A stretch of 38,999 bases of DNA from Ruminococcaceae bacterium UBA1734 (GCA_002315765.1 DCIE01000080.1:1-38999); one strand, 5' to 3'. Positions 9,050-17,133 are shown, counted from the stretch's first letter. The notes: generated from the letters alone by a model not told the origin. Program-made: numbers and translations.

Positions 9050-9301
9050 ATGTTTGAAGAAATTATTTTTTTAAACCAATTTGACAGCGTAAAAGAATTT
9101 GTGGATATTGCAACCCAAAAGGATTACGATATTGAACTTTTATCGGGTAAATATATTGTTAATGCCAAGTCTATAATGGGAGTGTTCAGCCTTGATTTAA
9201 CAAGGCCTATTATGGTTAGAGCCCATTGTGAGTCATCGGCTGAATTATCAAAGCAGTTAGCACCCTTTAAAGTTTCAAGTGAAAATAGTAAAGAGAAGTA
9301 G
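9050..9301 (+). CDS. HPr-like domain protein lacking the phosphocarrier histidine
   Basis: The 83-residue product matches the second half of HPr: LLSGKYIVNAKSIMGVFSLDL at 30-50 contains the regulatory serine region (S41 in KSIMG, corresponding to HPr Ser46). The region where HPr has GIHARPA reads FDSVKEFVDIA, with no histidine, so it cannot take phosphate from enzyme I in the usual way. Such His-less HPr-fold proteins are frequent in Clostridia and recall Crh. A regulatory role is possible but unproven. GGAG at 9040-9043 supports the ATG at 9050. It lies one base upstream of pcrA. Confidence 0.75.
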   Translation: MFEEIIFLNQFDSVKEFVDIATQKDYDIELLSGKYIVNAKSIMGVFSLDLTRPIMVRAHCESSAELSKQLAPFKVSSENSKEK

Positions 9302-9302
9302 T

Positions 9303-11711
9303 ATGGATTTTTTAGAAATAAGAAGAAAATTAATAGAAAAAGATTTCGGCGGAATGAACAACCGTCAGTTTGAAGCCGTAACCACTGTAAACGGACCCTT
9401 GCTTGTTTTGGCAGGTGCAGGAAGCGGAAAAACCACCGTTCTTGTAAACCGTATAGCCAATCTCGTTAAATACGGAAACGGATATAACAGTGATTTTGAA
9501 CCCTTTTATTCCCAAAGTGAAATGCAGAATGCAGTGGACTATTTAGACGGAAAAACCCACAACCTTAATTTTGATTTATGGTCGGTTGATGCTCCGAAGC
9601 CTTGGCAAATTCTTGCTATTACATTTACAAACAAGGCGGCAGGAGAACTTAAAAACAGAATAGCGGCAAAGCTCGGCGAAGCCGGACTTGATATTTGGGC
9701 AGGCACTTTCCACTGGGTATGCGGTAGGATTCTCAGAAAACACGCCGAGGTTATCGGTTATACCTCGCACTTCACAATCTATGATACCGATGACCAAAAA
9801 AGGCTTATGAAGGAAATAATGAAGCAAAACGGCATTGAAGAAAAAATGATGCCGGTAAGAAGTGTTCTTTCCTTAATTTCCTCGGCAAAGGATTCCCTTA
9901 TTTCTCCCGAAGAATACGAAGCCACCGTGGGAAATGATGTAAGACTTAAGACGGTTGCAAAACTTTATAAAATATATCAGTCAAGCCTTAAAAAGAACGA
10001 TGCTATGGATTTTGACGATATGATAGGTCTTACGGTTGAACTATTTAACACCGATAAGGATTTGCTTTCTTATTACGGCAATAGATTTAAGTATATTATG
10101 GTGGATGAATACCAAGATACCAACCACGCACAATATGTGTTGGTTAGTATGCTCAGCGGTGTTCACGGCAATATTTGTGTTGTGGGTGATGATGACCAAA
10201 GTATTTATAGGTTCAGAGGCGCCACAATAGAGAATATACTTAGCTTTGAGGACGAATATAAAAATTCCAAGGTCATAAGACTTGAGCAAAACTATCGTTC
10301 CACGGGAAATATTCTTAATGCCGCCAATGAGGTAATTAAGAATAATGCAGGACGAAAGGGCAAAACTCTTTGGACAGATTTCGGAGAGGGTGAGCTTATT
10401 GATGTACATACCTGTATGGACGAAAGAGACGAAGCAAAATATGTTGCGGATAATGTGCTTGAATGGGTAAGAAAAGGCGGAAAATTCTCGGAAAACGCCA
10501 TACTTTACCGTATGAATGCTCAATCAGCTGCCATAGAAAATGCCTTTGCAAGAAGCGGAATAGCATATTCGGTTATTGGCGGAAACAGATTCTACGACCG
10601 CAAGGAAATTAAAGATGTTTTGGCATACCTTAACCTTATTAATAATGTTAAGGATGATGTTAGGCTTAAAAGAATAATTAACGAGCCTAAAAGAGGAATA
10701 GGGGATACCACCGTAGGATATGCTACGGATATTGCACAGCAACTTTCTTTATCGCTTTTTGAAGTTTTTAAGTCGGCTGAGGATTATCCTATGCTTTCAA
10801 GAGCATCGGCAAAATTAAAAGATTTTTGCAAAATCATAGAAGATTTATCGGCAAAAGCTTACGAGCTCAGCATAAGCGAACTGTTCGAGGAAATGCTTGA
10901 TAAAACAGGCTATATGGATATGCTTCTAACCGATACTTCCGACCCGAAATCTCAAGACAGAGCCGAAAATGTTAAAGAATTAGGTTCCACCATTAAGAAT
11001 TATGAGGAAGAAACCGACGAGCCTACACTTTCGGCATTTTTAGAGGAAATTGCCCTTGTCAGCGATATTGACTCTATGGACGAAAGTCAGGACAGAGCAG
11101 TTATGATGACCATACATTCTGCCAAGGGGCTTGAGTTTGAAAATGTATTTATTGTGGGTATGGAGGAAAGTATTTTCCCGGGAAGTCAATCAATTTACGG
11201 CGGAAACGAAGAAATAGAGGAAGAAAGGCGACTTGCCTATGTTGCCATAACGAGAGCCAAGAAAAATCTTCATATTACCACCGCTTCCACAAGAATGCTT
11301 TACGGCTCTACTACACGAAATATGCCCTCAAGATTTTTAGGTGAAATACCGAAAGAATATTGTAACGAAACCGCATCGGTAACCTCGGTTTACGGAAATT
11401 CTCGCATAGGATATTCCGGCAATAATTCGTCATACCAACGAAAGGATTATTACTTTGACGATTTCGGCGGATACAGTGGGGAAACCGGAAAATCTACGGT
11501 TGATTTCGGAAGAAGAACGACCACTCCGAAAACCGAAAATACAAATACACAAAGCTACAAAGCCGGACAAACCGTTGAACATAAGGTATTCGGAAAGGGT
11601 ATGATAATAAAGGTTACACCTATGTCAAACGACACCTTGCTTGAAATAGCCTTTGAAGAAAAGGGAACCAAAAAAATAATGGCAAACTATGCAAAATTAA
11701 AACTGCTTTAA
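9303..11711 (+). CDS. pcrA: ATP-dependent 3'-5' DNA helicase PcrA/UvrD
   Basis: Superfamily 1A helicase for repair and removal of protein roadblocks. Motifs in order: Q-motif region NNRQFEAV, Walker A AGAGSGKTT at 37-45, TFTNKAA (Ia), VDEYQDTN (II), VGDDDQSIYRFRGA (III), LEQNYRST (IV), MTIHSAKGLEFE (V) and AYVAITRAKK (VI). The tail HKVFGKGMIIKV is the RNA-polymerase-binding Tudor-like region of PcrA. Length 802 is slightly above the usual 720-780; between motifs I and Ia there is an insertion of about 40 residues (YGNGYNSDF through WSVDAPKPWQ). ATG 9303 follows the HPr-like stop closely. An in-frame GTG at 9279 lacks a ribosome site. Confidence 0.95.
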   Translation: MDFLEIRRKLIEKDFGGMNNRQFEAVTTVNGPLLVLAGAGSGKTTVLVNRIANLVKYGNGYNSDFEPFYSQSEMQNAVDYLDGKTHNLNFDLWSVDAPKPWQILAITFTNKAAGELKNRIAAKLGEAGLDIWAGTFHWVCGRILRKHAEVIGYTSHFTIYDTDDQKRLMKEIMKQNGIEEKMMPVRSVLSLISSAKDSLISPEEYEATVGNDVRLKTVAKLYKIYQSSLKKNDAMDFDDMIGLTVELFNTDKDLLSYYGNRFKYIMVDEYQDTNHAQYVLVSMLSGVHGNICVVGDDDQSIYRFRGATIENILSFEDEYKNSKVIRLEQNYRSTGNILNAANEVIKNNAGRKGKTLWTDFGEGELIDVHTCMDERDEAKYVADNVLEWVRKGGKFSENAILYRMNAQSAAIENAFARSGIAYSVIGGNRFYDRKEIKDVLAYLNLINNVKDDVRLKRIINEPKRGIGDTTVGYATDIAQQLSLSLFEVFKSAEDYPMLSRASAKLKDFCKIIEDLSAKAYELSISELFEEMLDKTGYMDMLLTDTSDPKSQDRAENVKELGSTIKNYEEETDEPTLSAFLEEIALVSDIDSMDESQDRAVMMTIHSAKGLEFENVFIVGMEESIFPGSQSIYGGNEEIEEERRLAYVAITRAKKNLHITTASTRMLYGSTTRNMPSRFLGEIPKEYCNETASVTSVYGNSRIGYSGNNSSYQRKDYYFDDFGGYSGETGKSTVDFGRRTTTPKTENTNTQSYKAGQTVEHKVFGKGMIIKVTPMSNDTLLEIAFEEKGTKKIMANYAKLKLL

Positions 11712-11726
11712 AGGAGAATAAATTAA

Positions 11727-12518
11727 ATGCCCAACTCATCTACTATTAAAAACACCGCCAAAAAAATATTTAAGGATAATTTGTTGGCATCAATTACCGT
11801 TTGTTTGATTTTTTCGCTTTCAAACCTTGTATTGTTTTTTATGACCAATATTTTATCCGGGATTATTAATGTTTATTTTGGAGTTTTATTAAATTTTGTG
11901 TTTGATATTTTTATGATGTTCCCTTTGCTTTTAGGGGTGGTAAGATATTTTTGTCTTGTAAATAACAATTGTGTAGGCAATCCGGTTAGTGTGTTTTACT
12001 ATTTTTCCGATAAAAAAACATATATAAAATGTTTGGGGTTTATTATTAAACTTACCGTAAGACTTTTATCCTCTGCTGTTATATTAGCGATTCCCTATTT
12101 GTTGCTTACGGCTTTTTCAAGTCCCGAAATTTACGATAAAATAGGAACGGCAACACCTATTTGGACCCCTATTTTGTCGGTTATCGGAGATTTTGCCCTG
12201 GCAATCGGTTTTATAGTATTTGTTTTAGTTAATTTAAAATATTATCTTTCGCCATATATTTTCGTGTGCAACAGTGAAACCGACTGCTTAAAAACTCTTA
12301 ATATTTCCTGTGTCATTTCAAGAAGAACAAAGGTTGATTTTCTGTACCTTGTTTGCAGTATGATAGGGTATATTCTTTTGTCTTTCCTTTTTGTTCCCGT
12401 AATTTTCACCTTTCCCATTTTAGTGGGTGTTTACACCGTTCACTCAAGATGTGCTGTTGAGCAATATAATGAAACATTGGAGAATATGAATAAAGTTACT
12501 TTTTCTCCGGTTTTTTAG
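11727..12518 (+). CDS. Polytopic membrane protein of unknown function
   Basis: The 263-residue product has about five or six hydrophobic segments (roughly 18-40, 45-72, 100-127, 143-168, 203-235). Its N-terminus is short and charged (KNTAKKIFKDN) and its last 25 residues are hydrophilic. The layout, with an amphipathic start followed by paired helices and short loops, resembles DUF975-type integral membrane proteins, but I cannot assign it firmly. AAGGAG precedes the ATG, 15 bases after pcrA. It is part of the same run. Confidence 0.65.
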   Translation: MPNSSTIKNTAKKIFKDNLLASITVCLIFSLSNLVLFFMTNILSGIINVYFGVLLNFVFDIFMMFPLLLGVVRYFCLVNNNCVGNPVSVFYYFSDKKTYIKCLGFIIKLTVRLLSSAVILAIPYLLLTAFSSPEIYDKIGTATPIWTPILSVIGDFALAIGFIVFVLVNLKYYLSPYIFVCNSETDCLKTLNISCVISRRTKVDFLYLVCSMIGYILLSFLFVPVIFTFPILVGVYTVHSRCAVEQYNETLENMNKVTFSPVF

Positions 12519-12539
12519 TAAAATAAGGAGGGCTGTTAT

Positions 12540-12956
12540 ATGAAAAAGAATATCGCCATTGCAGCAGTATATATATTAGCCTTTGTAACAGTCGTTGTTA
12601 ATCTTTTTTATTCTATTAAAGGCACTGTTTTTTCGGATATTAACGATTTGCCGAAGGGGGAGTTTATAAACTCAGTGGCATCGCCCACAGGCGAAAATGT
12701 ACTTAATATATACCGAGTCAGCAATAAAATCGGTACTGCCGTTCGGGGAGAACTTAAAACTCCTAAAAAAACCTCAAACATATTTTGGCAAACCGGACTT
12801 GATAATGTGGACGCAGTATGGATGGATTCAAATGTTTTAAGTATTAACGGCGTTACCATTGATGCCGTAAACGGAGGTTTCTATGATTGCCGTAGAGGTA
12901 TTTCCTTATTCCAGGAAGGCTCTATCGAAGGCAACGAAGAAAATATTGATGAATAA
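12540..12956 (+). CDS. Small membrane-anchored hypothetical protein (DUF5412-like)
   Basis: Residues 5-27 form an uncleaved signal anchor, with an extracytoplasmic domain behind it. The core, with PTGENVLNIYRVSNKIGTAVRGEL followed by NIFWQTGLDNVDAVWMDSNVLSINGV, resembles the small exported domain called DUF5412 (a strand pattern ending W-x-D-x-x-x-x-x-I-N-G). That assignment is from memory and moderate at best. AAGGAGGG precedes the ATG. Its stop lies within the start of the rlmD-type gene (overlap of eight bases). Confidence 0.6.
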   Translation: MKKNIAIAAVYILAFVTVVVNLFYSIKGTVFSDINDLPKGEFINSVASPTGENVLNIYRVSNKIGTAVRGELKTPKKTSNIFWQTGLDNVDAVWMDSNVLSINGVTIDAVNGGFYDCRRGISLFQEGSIEGNEENIDE

Positions 12957-14298
12957 GAACGATATAATTAAAATAGAAATAACCGATGTTACAGATACGG
13001 GAAACGGTCTCGGCAGACACGATAATACAGTTGTTTTCGTGCCTAATACCGCTGTTGGTGATTTTGTGTCGGTGTTGATAATAAAGGTTAATAAGAATTA
13101 TTGCATAGGCAAACTTTTAGAGATTATTAAGCCCTCGGTTTTTCGCATAGAGCCTGATTGCGATTGCTTTTCAAAGTGCGGCGGTTGTGCATACAGGCAC
13201 ATTTCCTACGAAAGCGAACTTGCAATTAAGCAAAAGAGGGTGGAAGATTGTATTAACCGTTTGGCGGATATTAAAATCAAGCCCCAAAAAATAGTTTCCG
13301 ATATGAAGATAAACCGATATAGAAACAAAGCACAGTTTCCTGTTGACCAAAACGGTGAAGTGGGCTTTTTTGCCAACCATTCTCATAGGATAATAAACAC
13401 ATCGGACTGTTTGTTACAACCCGAAATATACAGTATGGCATCAAGGGCTTTAAAGGAATGGATGAAATCTTTCGGCATTTCGGCATATTGTGAGGAAACA
13501 AAAAAAGGTCTTGTGAGACATCTTTATGTGCGAAGTAATCATAACTTGACCGAAATAATGGTTGTAATAGTGATAAACGGCGATAACATTCCGAAAAAAG
13601 ACCAACTGATTAAGCTATTAACCGAAAGTATGGGTGAAAACCTAAAATCCATACAAATAAACATTAACAAACAAAACAATAATGTTGTTTTGGGAAAAAA
13701 TAATATTGTTTTATTCGGTAAGCCCTACATAGAGGATACTATTTGCGGTGTTTCGGTTCGCATTTCTCCCAATTCTTTTTATCAGGTTAATAGGGATATG
13801 GCACAGCTTCTTTACAATAAGGCGAAGGAATATGCCGAGCCTAAGGGAAAGACGGTACTTGATTTGTACTGTGGTACCGGCACAATAGGTCTTACCATGG
13901 CAAATGACTGCGAAAATTTAATCGGTGTTGAGATTGTGGAGTCGGCTATTGAGGATGCAAAAATAAATGCCGAAAACAATAAAATAGAAAATTCCCGATT
14001 TATTTGCGGTGATGCCCTAAAGGCAGCCCAAACCTTGAGTAAAGAAAAGTTAAAGCCGGATGTGGTAATTGTGGACCCGCCGAGAAAGGGTTGCGATAAG
14101 GAACTAATCGGTATAATTGCAAGGGACTTTTCCCCCGAAAGAGTAGTATATGTTTCCTGCGACCCATCTACCCTCGCACGGGATATTAAAGAATTTGGTG
14201 AAAACGGCTACGAATTATCAGAGTACACCCCCTTTGACCTCTTCCCGAGAACAGTTCATGTGGAGAGTGTGGTTCTGTTGACTAAAGTACATAATTGA
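12949..14298 (+). CDS. rlmD: 23S rRNA (uracil-5-)-methyltransferase, RlmD/RumA type, with an altered 3' end
   Basis: SAM-dependent methyltransferase that makes 5-methyluridine in 23S rRNA. Residues 1-60 form a TRAM RNA-binding domain. An Fe-S cluster site is suggested by C71/C73, C77, C80 (DCDCFSKCGGCAYRH) and C154. The SAM motif is DLYCGTGTIGL, and catalytic motifs are DPPRKGCD and YVSCDPSTLARD. ATG 12949 is preferred over the upstream in-frame codon at 12883 because TRAM domains start this way. The protein ends HVESVVLLTKVHN. Many clostridial relatives continue about 100 residues further, and exactly such an extension is found displaced at 16825-17133. The present end therefore looks supplied by an inserted element. 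Confidence 0.92.
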   Translation: MNKNDIIKIEITDVTDTGNGLGRHDNTVVFVPNTAVGDFVSVLIIKVNKNYCIGKLLEIIKPSVFRIEPDCDCFSKCGGCAYRHISYESELAIKQKRVEDCINRLADIKIKPQKIVSDMKINRYRNKAQFPVDQNGEVGFFANHSHRIINTSDCLLQPEIYSMASRALKEWMKSFGISAYCEETKKGLVRHLYVRSNHNLTEIMVVIVINGDNIPKKDQLIKLLTESMGENLKSIQININKQNNNVVLGKNNIVLFGKPYIEDTICGVSVRISPNSFYQVNRDMAQLLYNKAKEYAEPKGKTVLDLYCGTGTIGLTMANDCENLIGVEIVESAIEDAKINAENNKIENSRFICGDALKAAQTLSKEKLKPDVVIVDPPRKGCDKELIGIIARDFSPERVVYVSCDPSTLARDIKEFGENGYELSEYTPFDLFPRTVHVESVVLLTKVHN

Positions 14299-14470
14299 TA
14301 GTGTGAAAATGCTTGAAATATAAGGCTTTTCGGTGTTTTGGGTATTGAAAACCAAATCCTGAAAAAGCAAGAAAAACCCAGGAAAATCTATCTGAATTTT
14401 ATAGTTGGGTAGATAAAAGTATTGAGAATAAGTTGAGTAGACAAAGATATTGAATGATAGGTGGTTCTAA

Positions 14471-14591
14471 ATGGTATATGATATGGGTGTAACCCTTGAG
14501 CAGTCGTTTATCTTCCCAGACGGAGAGCAGATAAAAACGAGTAATTGAATTAGAATCCGATTACATAGCTGAACTCATGATAGAGAGATAA
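14471..14591 (+). pseudogene. Short frameshifted ORF remnant
   Basis: From ATG 14471 the frame reads MVYDMGVTLEQSFIFPDGEQ and stops at 14546-14548. One frame over, from 14547, it continues ELESDYIAELMIER to a stop at 14589-14591. The second half picks up exactly where the first ends, which suggests a single-base frameshift in a small protein of the inserted element. I do not recognise the family. It occupies the middle of the 450-base gap after rlmD. The rest of that gap holds two small inverted repeats, CTGTC-AC-GACAG at 14606-14617 and AATTC-AATC-GAATT at 14618-14631. Confidence 0.35.
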
Positions 14592-14666
14592 AATTATAAG
14601 TTGTCCTGTCACGACAGAATTCAATCGAATTACTATTTTCAAAAATTGTGGGATTCTACATTTTTT

Positions 14667-14694
14667 TGCAACATTTTGATCTTGTCATCTGTAT
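14667..14694 (+). promoter_or_regulatory. Candidate ECF-type promoter of the lipoprotein-sigma operon
   Basis: TGCAAC at 14667-14672 followed by a T-rich spacer (ATTTTGAT) resembles the -35 of promoters read by clostridial ECF factors of the SigV/ECF30 kind. The -10 would be CATCTG (13-base gap) or CTGTAT (16-base gap); neither is an exact CGTC match. It lies about 60 bases before the lipoprotein start, as expected for autoregulation by the sigma factor in the same operon. A sigma-A reading with TTGCAA needs an over-long spacer. Confidence 0.35.
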
Positions 14695-14751
14695 ATAAGA
14701 TAGACAGGCAAGTGACCTGATCAATTATAAGTACAGAAAGGACAAAACAAT

Positions 14752-15306
14752 ATGAGAGCAAAAAAAGTAATCGCAATCGTGGCATGTATGGTAATGGTGC
14801 TGTCTCTGGCAGCCTGCGGAGGCAATAATTCCGGGAAGAATGAAGTAAAACCGAATGCTTCCTCTGAAACCACTGCTTCTGTAGAAGAAAATGTTCAGAT
14901 TCCCAATCCCTGGACAGAGTGCTCCGATATTAAGGAGGCTGAGGAAAATGCAGGTTTTTCTTTTGGAATTCCTGAGGAAATCGAAGGTTATAAGATCGCT
15001 TGGGTCCAGAACATGGATAAGGAACTGATCGAAGTCATTTACGAGAAAGCGGATGATGCGGAGGAATCAGAGGAAGATGACACCATTCATCTTCGTAAGG
15101 GTGTCGGAACGGAGGATATTAGCGGAGATTATAATGATTACGCTGAATCAAATCAGGTGACCATAGCTTCCTATAATGTAACCATGCAAGGTAATAATGG
15201 TTCGGTTTCTTTGGCAACATGGACTGATGGAGGATTCTCTTATGTAGTTTCGGCTCCTGAGATGAGTGCAGAAAGTGTTACTACTATCATTCAGCAGATG
15301 AATTAA
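14752..15306 (+). CDS. Lipoprotein with a DUF4367-like sensor domain
   Basis: A signal peptide with lipobox LAAC gives lipidation at C22 (MRAKKVIAIV start, LSLAACGG end). After a Ser/Thr/Glu linker to about residue 50, the mature domain runs to residue 184. It shares a line of motifs with the C-terminal domain of the anti-sigma factor two genes downstream: W/I-x-E-C-x-D-I near the domain start, AGF, TEDISGDYNDY against EEDISGDYNEY, and NVTMQGNNGS..LATWTDGGFSYVVS against VVTIKGNDDQAYLAIWTAGKYAYSIS. It is probably an extracytoplasmic partner or decoy in the same signalling circuit. An AGAAAGGA site precedes the ATG. First gene of the operon. Confidence 0.75.
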   Translation: MRAKKVIAIVACMVMVLSLAACGGNNSGKNEVKPNASSETTASVEENVQIPNPWTECSDIKEAEENAGFSFGIPEEIEGYKIAWVQNMDKELIEVIYEKADDAEESEEDDTIHLRKGVGTEDISGDYNDYAESNQVTIASYNVTMQGNNGSVSLATWTDGGFSYVVSAPEMSAESVTTIIQQMN

Positions 15307-15367
15307 CACAGGGCTTTGGGCATGTCTTACTCGGCATGTCCCTTGATCAGTAATATGAGGAAACATA

Positions 15368-15991
15368 ATGGACTATGTAATATCTCAAACAGCATATAAT
15401 TCACCGACGGTAGTGTTATGGTTACGACGACTGTTATATTGGATAAGGGCATCTTTATTTTCAGAAGTAGTCGATGCACCTTGTCCAGCTGTGGAATCAA
15501 AGACAGATCAGAACGGGATTGCCGATGTTGAGGCGGTTCTGGACAACTACGGTAATTCAATTCTCAGACTGGCATATTCCTATCTTCATAATATGAGTGA
15601 TGCAGAGGATATTCTTCAGGAAACTCTGATCAAATATATAGAAACGACGCAAAGATTTGAGAGTGATGATCATAAAAAAGCATGGCTGTTAAGAGTTGCT
15701 GTAAATCTGAGCAAAAACAGAATTGATTACAATCGTATCCGCCAAACCGATGAACTGGAAGAAACTCTGGTTATGGAAGAGAGAGAAGATCTCTCCTTCG
15801 TGTGGGATGCAGTGAAACAGTTGCCGTCCAAATATCGCGAAGTCATACATCTATTTTATCATGAAGGCTATCAAACCAAAGAAATCAGCAAGATACTAAG
15901 CAGAAATGAGAGCAGCGTGCGTTCGGACCTTAAAAGAGGAAGAGAAAAATTAAAAGAGGTGTTAAGGGAGGCGTATGACTTTGAAATATAA
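15368..15991 (+). CDS. ECF RNA polymerase sigma factor
   Basis: Region 2 is clear from about residue 60 (ILRLAYSYLHNMSDAEDILQ, then the Trp/Leu-rich KAWLLRVAVNLSKN). Region 4 follows (LPSKYREVIHLFYHEGYQTKEI and SVRSDLKRGREKLKEVL). Length 207 is long because of a 55-residue N-terminal extension (MDYVISQTAYNSPTVVLWLR onward). The ATG at 15368 has GAGGAAA upstream, and no better internal start has a ribosome site. A weak bulged hairpin (GGGCATG with CATGTCCC) lies in the 61-base gap after the lipoprotein gene. The sigma stop overlaps the anti-sigma start by 17 bases, the usual coupled arrangement. The signal it answers is not evident. Confidence 0.88.
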   Translation: MDYVISQTAYNSPTVVLWLRRLLYWIRASLFSEVVDAPCPAVESKTDQNGIADVEAVLDNYGNSILRLAYSYLHNMSDAEDILQETLIKYIETTQRFESDDHKKAWLLRVAVNLSKNRIDYNRIRQTDELEETLVMEEREDLSFVWDAVKQLPSKYREVIHLFYHEGYQTKEISKILSRNESSVRSDLKRGREKLKEVLREAYDFEI

Positions 15992-16604
15992 TGATATTAT
16001 GGAAAAAGTAGAAGTAACCGATGGAATGCGGGAACGCATCCTTGCCAATGTATCAGAAAAAGTCTCTAAAAGAGAAAAGAAGGTTTTGACATTTCCGAAC
16101 TGGAAACGCATGAGTACCCTGGCAGCTTGTGCAGCAATCGTACTTTTATGTGTAACAGCGCTTCCGGGTATTTTGAATACGGATAAGCCAATGGAGGATG
16201 ACCTTATGGCAACAAACGAGATTATCGAATGTAGAGACATCGATGAACTGTCCCAATACGCCGGATTTACCATCAATGAACTTTCAGACATTCCGTTCGA
16301 AAGTGTTGCGTGTTCATATACTTGGTGGTTTGACTTATTTGCACAAATTGAATATGTCGGTGATGATAATGCGATTACTTACCGGGTCGCTGAGAGCGAA
16401 GAGGACATATCCGGAGACTACAATGAGTACAGTCAAATCCAGAAAGAGACGATTGGTCAGAATGTAGTTACAATCAAAGGAAATGATGACCAAGCATATT
16501 TGGCAATCTGGACTGCCGGAAAGTATGCATACTCCATCTCCTCATCCGAGGGAATACCTTACACCGAGATGATGAGGATGATTGATTTAGTACCGGGTAA
16601 GTAA
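15975..16604 (+). CDS. Membrane anti-sigma factor with a DUF4367-like extracellular domain
   Basis: The first 40 residues form a charged cytoplasmic arm (MEKVEVTDGMRERILANVSE) typical of sigma-binding regions. Residues 44-65 cross the membrane (MSTLAACAAIVLLCVTALPG). The exported domain from about 75 to 209 repeats the fold of the lipoprotein encoded at 14752: IIECRDIDELSQYAGF, EEDISGDYNEY, then a TIKGN..LAIWTAGKYAYSIS strand pair. A strong AAGGGAGG site lies inside the sigma gene. No classical zinc-binding HxxxCxxC motif was seen, so it is not a ZAS-type anti-sigma. It presumably holds the upstream sigma factor at the membrane until a signal is sensed. Confidence 0.8.
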   Translation: MTLKYNDIMEKVEVTDGMRERILANVSEKVSKREKKVLTFPNWKRMSTLAACAAIVLLCVTALPGILNTDKPMEDDLMATNEIIECRDIDELSQYAGFTINELSDIPFESVACSYTWWFDLFAQIEYVGDDNAITYRVAESEEDISGDYNEYSQIQKETIGQNVVTIKGNDDQAYLAIWTAGKYAYSISSSEGIPYTEMMRMIDLVPGK

Positions 16605-16740
16605 AGATGTATATAATGTGCAAGAGTTTCGGCATAATCTCTCAGAGGGTTGAACCGTTAAATTGAAATTTAGGTAGCATAGATTTACCTTATTTGCCTA
16701 TACGAGCAATAAGGCAACTCAACACTAGTATCGGTTCGAC

Positions 16741-16795
16741 ATACCCATTTTAGGGCGAAAATAGGTGTTCCACCATTCCCTTGTACAGTGGGTAT
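16741..16795. other. Nested inverted repeats, possible element end or structured RNA
   Basis: Three stems nest within 55 bases: ATACCCA/TGGGTAT at 16741-16747 and 16789-16795, AGGG/CCCT inside, and GGTG-TTC-CACC at 16764-16774 at the centre. A further inverted repeat, CCTTATT/AATAAGG, lies at 16688-16714. No ORF crosses. The location between the anti-sigma gene and the displaced rlmD fragment fits the terminal region of the inserted element, such as a recombination site or transfer origin. A small structured RNA is also possible. The 220-base gap from 16605 holds nothing else recognisable. Confidence 0.4.
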
Positions 16796-16824
16796 GAAAT
16801 GCGTTACTTGTTAGAGAACCGAGC

Positions 16825-17133
16825 CATGTGGAAACGGTTGCGCTTTTAGGTAGGAAAAAGGTTGATACTTTTATAGAATTTGATATTGATGTTAAAGATA
16901 TTGCTCAACGGGTATCAAACAAAGCAACTTATTCTGAAATAAAGAACTATGTATCTGAGAAATACGGTTTCAAGATTTCGTCGTTAAATATTGCTCAGGT
17001 AAAAGAAAAACTTAACATAGATAAAAGAACGAATTATTATAAAGGCGCTGAAGGACATAAAGTTCCAAAGTGTACTCAAAAATGTGAGGAAGCAATTATT
17101 GACGCTTTTAATTATTTTGGAATAATTCAGTAA
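16825..17133 (+). pseudogene. Displaced C-terminal extension of the RlmD/RumA methyltransferase
   Basis: In frame from CAT at 16825 the product reads HVETVALLGRKKVDTFIEFD and goes on through ATYSEIKNYVSEKYGFKISS, IAQVKEKLNI and a final CEEAIIDAFNYFGIIQ. The opening HVET-V-LL is the last conserved motif of RumA-type enzymes. The remainder is the lysine-rich extension that many clostridial RumA proteins carry behind it, ending typically in ALRHF-x-I/M-I. No catalytic part is present and an in-frame stop lies about 30 bases upstream, so this is a gene fragment. It most likely belonged to the gene at 12949 before the insertion between them. Codon use looks like the host run. Confidence 0.7.

Larger units (their letters stand above)
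14257..16832. mobile_element. Probable remnant of an element integrated at the 3' end of rlmD
   Basis: The identical octamer CATGTGGA, coding His-Val-Glu, occurs at 14257-14264 inside rlmD and at 16825-16832 at the head of a displaced rlmD C-terminal fragment. Everything between (an ECF sigma operon, a decayed ORF and structured non-coding DNA) looks foreign in codon choice, with more CTG, CAG and GGA than the flanking genes by eye. Conjugative elements are known to integrate in rum genes, restoring a shortened coding end. No recombinase remains here, so this would be a deleted or recombined remnant. The octamer is short, so the exact borders are uncertain. Confidence 0.5.

Noticed and set aside
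11400..11570. Frameshift or foreign segment in the pcrA C-terminal region
   Set aside because: The Ser/Tyr/Gly-rich linker before the Tudor-like tail stays in frame and is variable in all PcrA proteins.
14594..14640. Terminator of rlmD in the 14.6-kb gap
   Set aside because: The two small inverted repeats are short, one is AT-only, and no T-run follows; the likely original terminator is at 17170.
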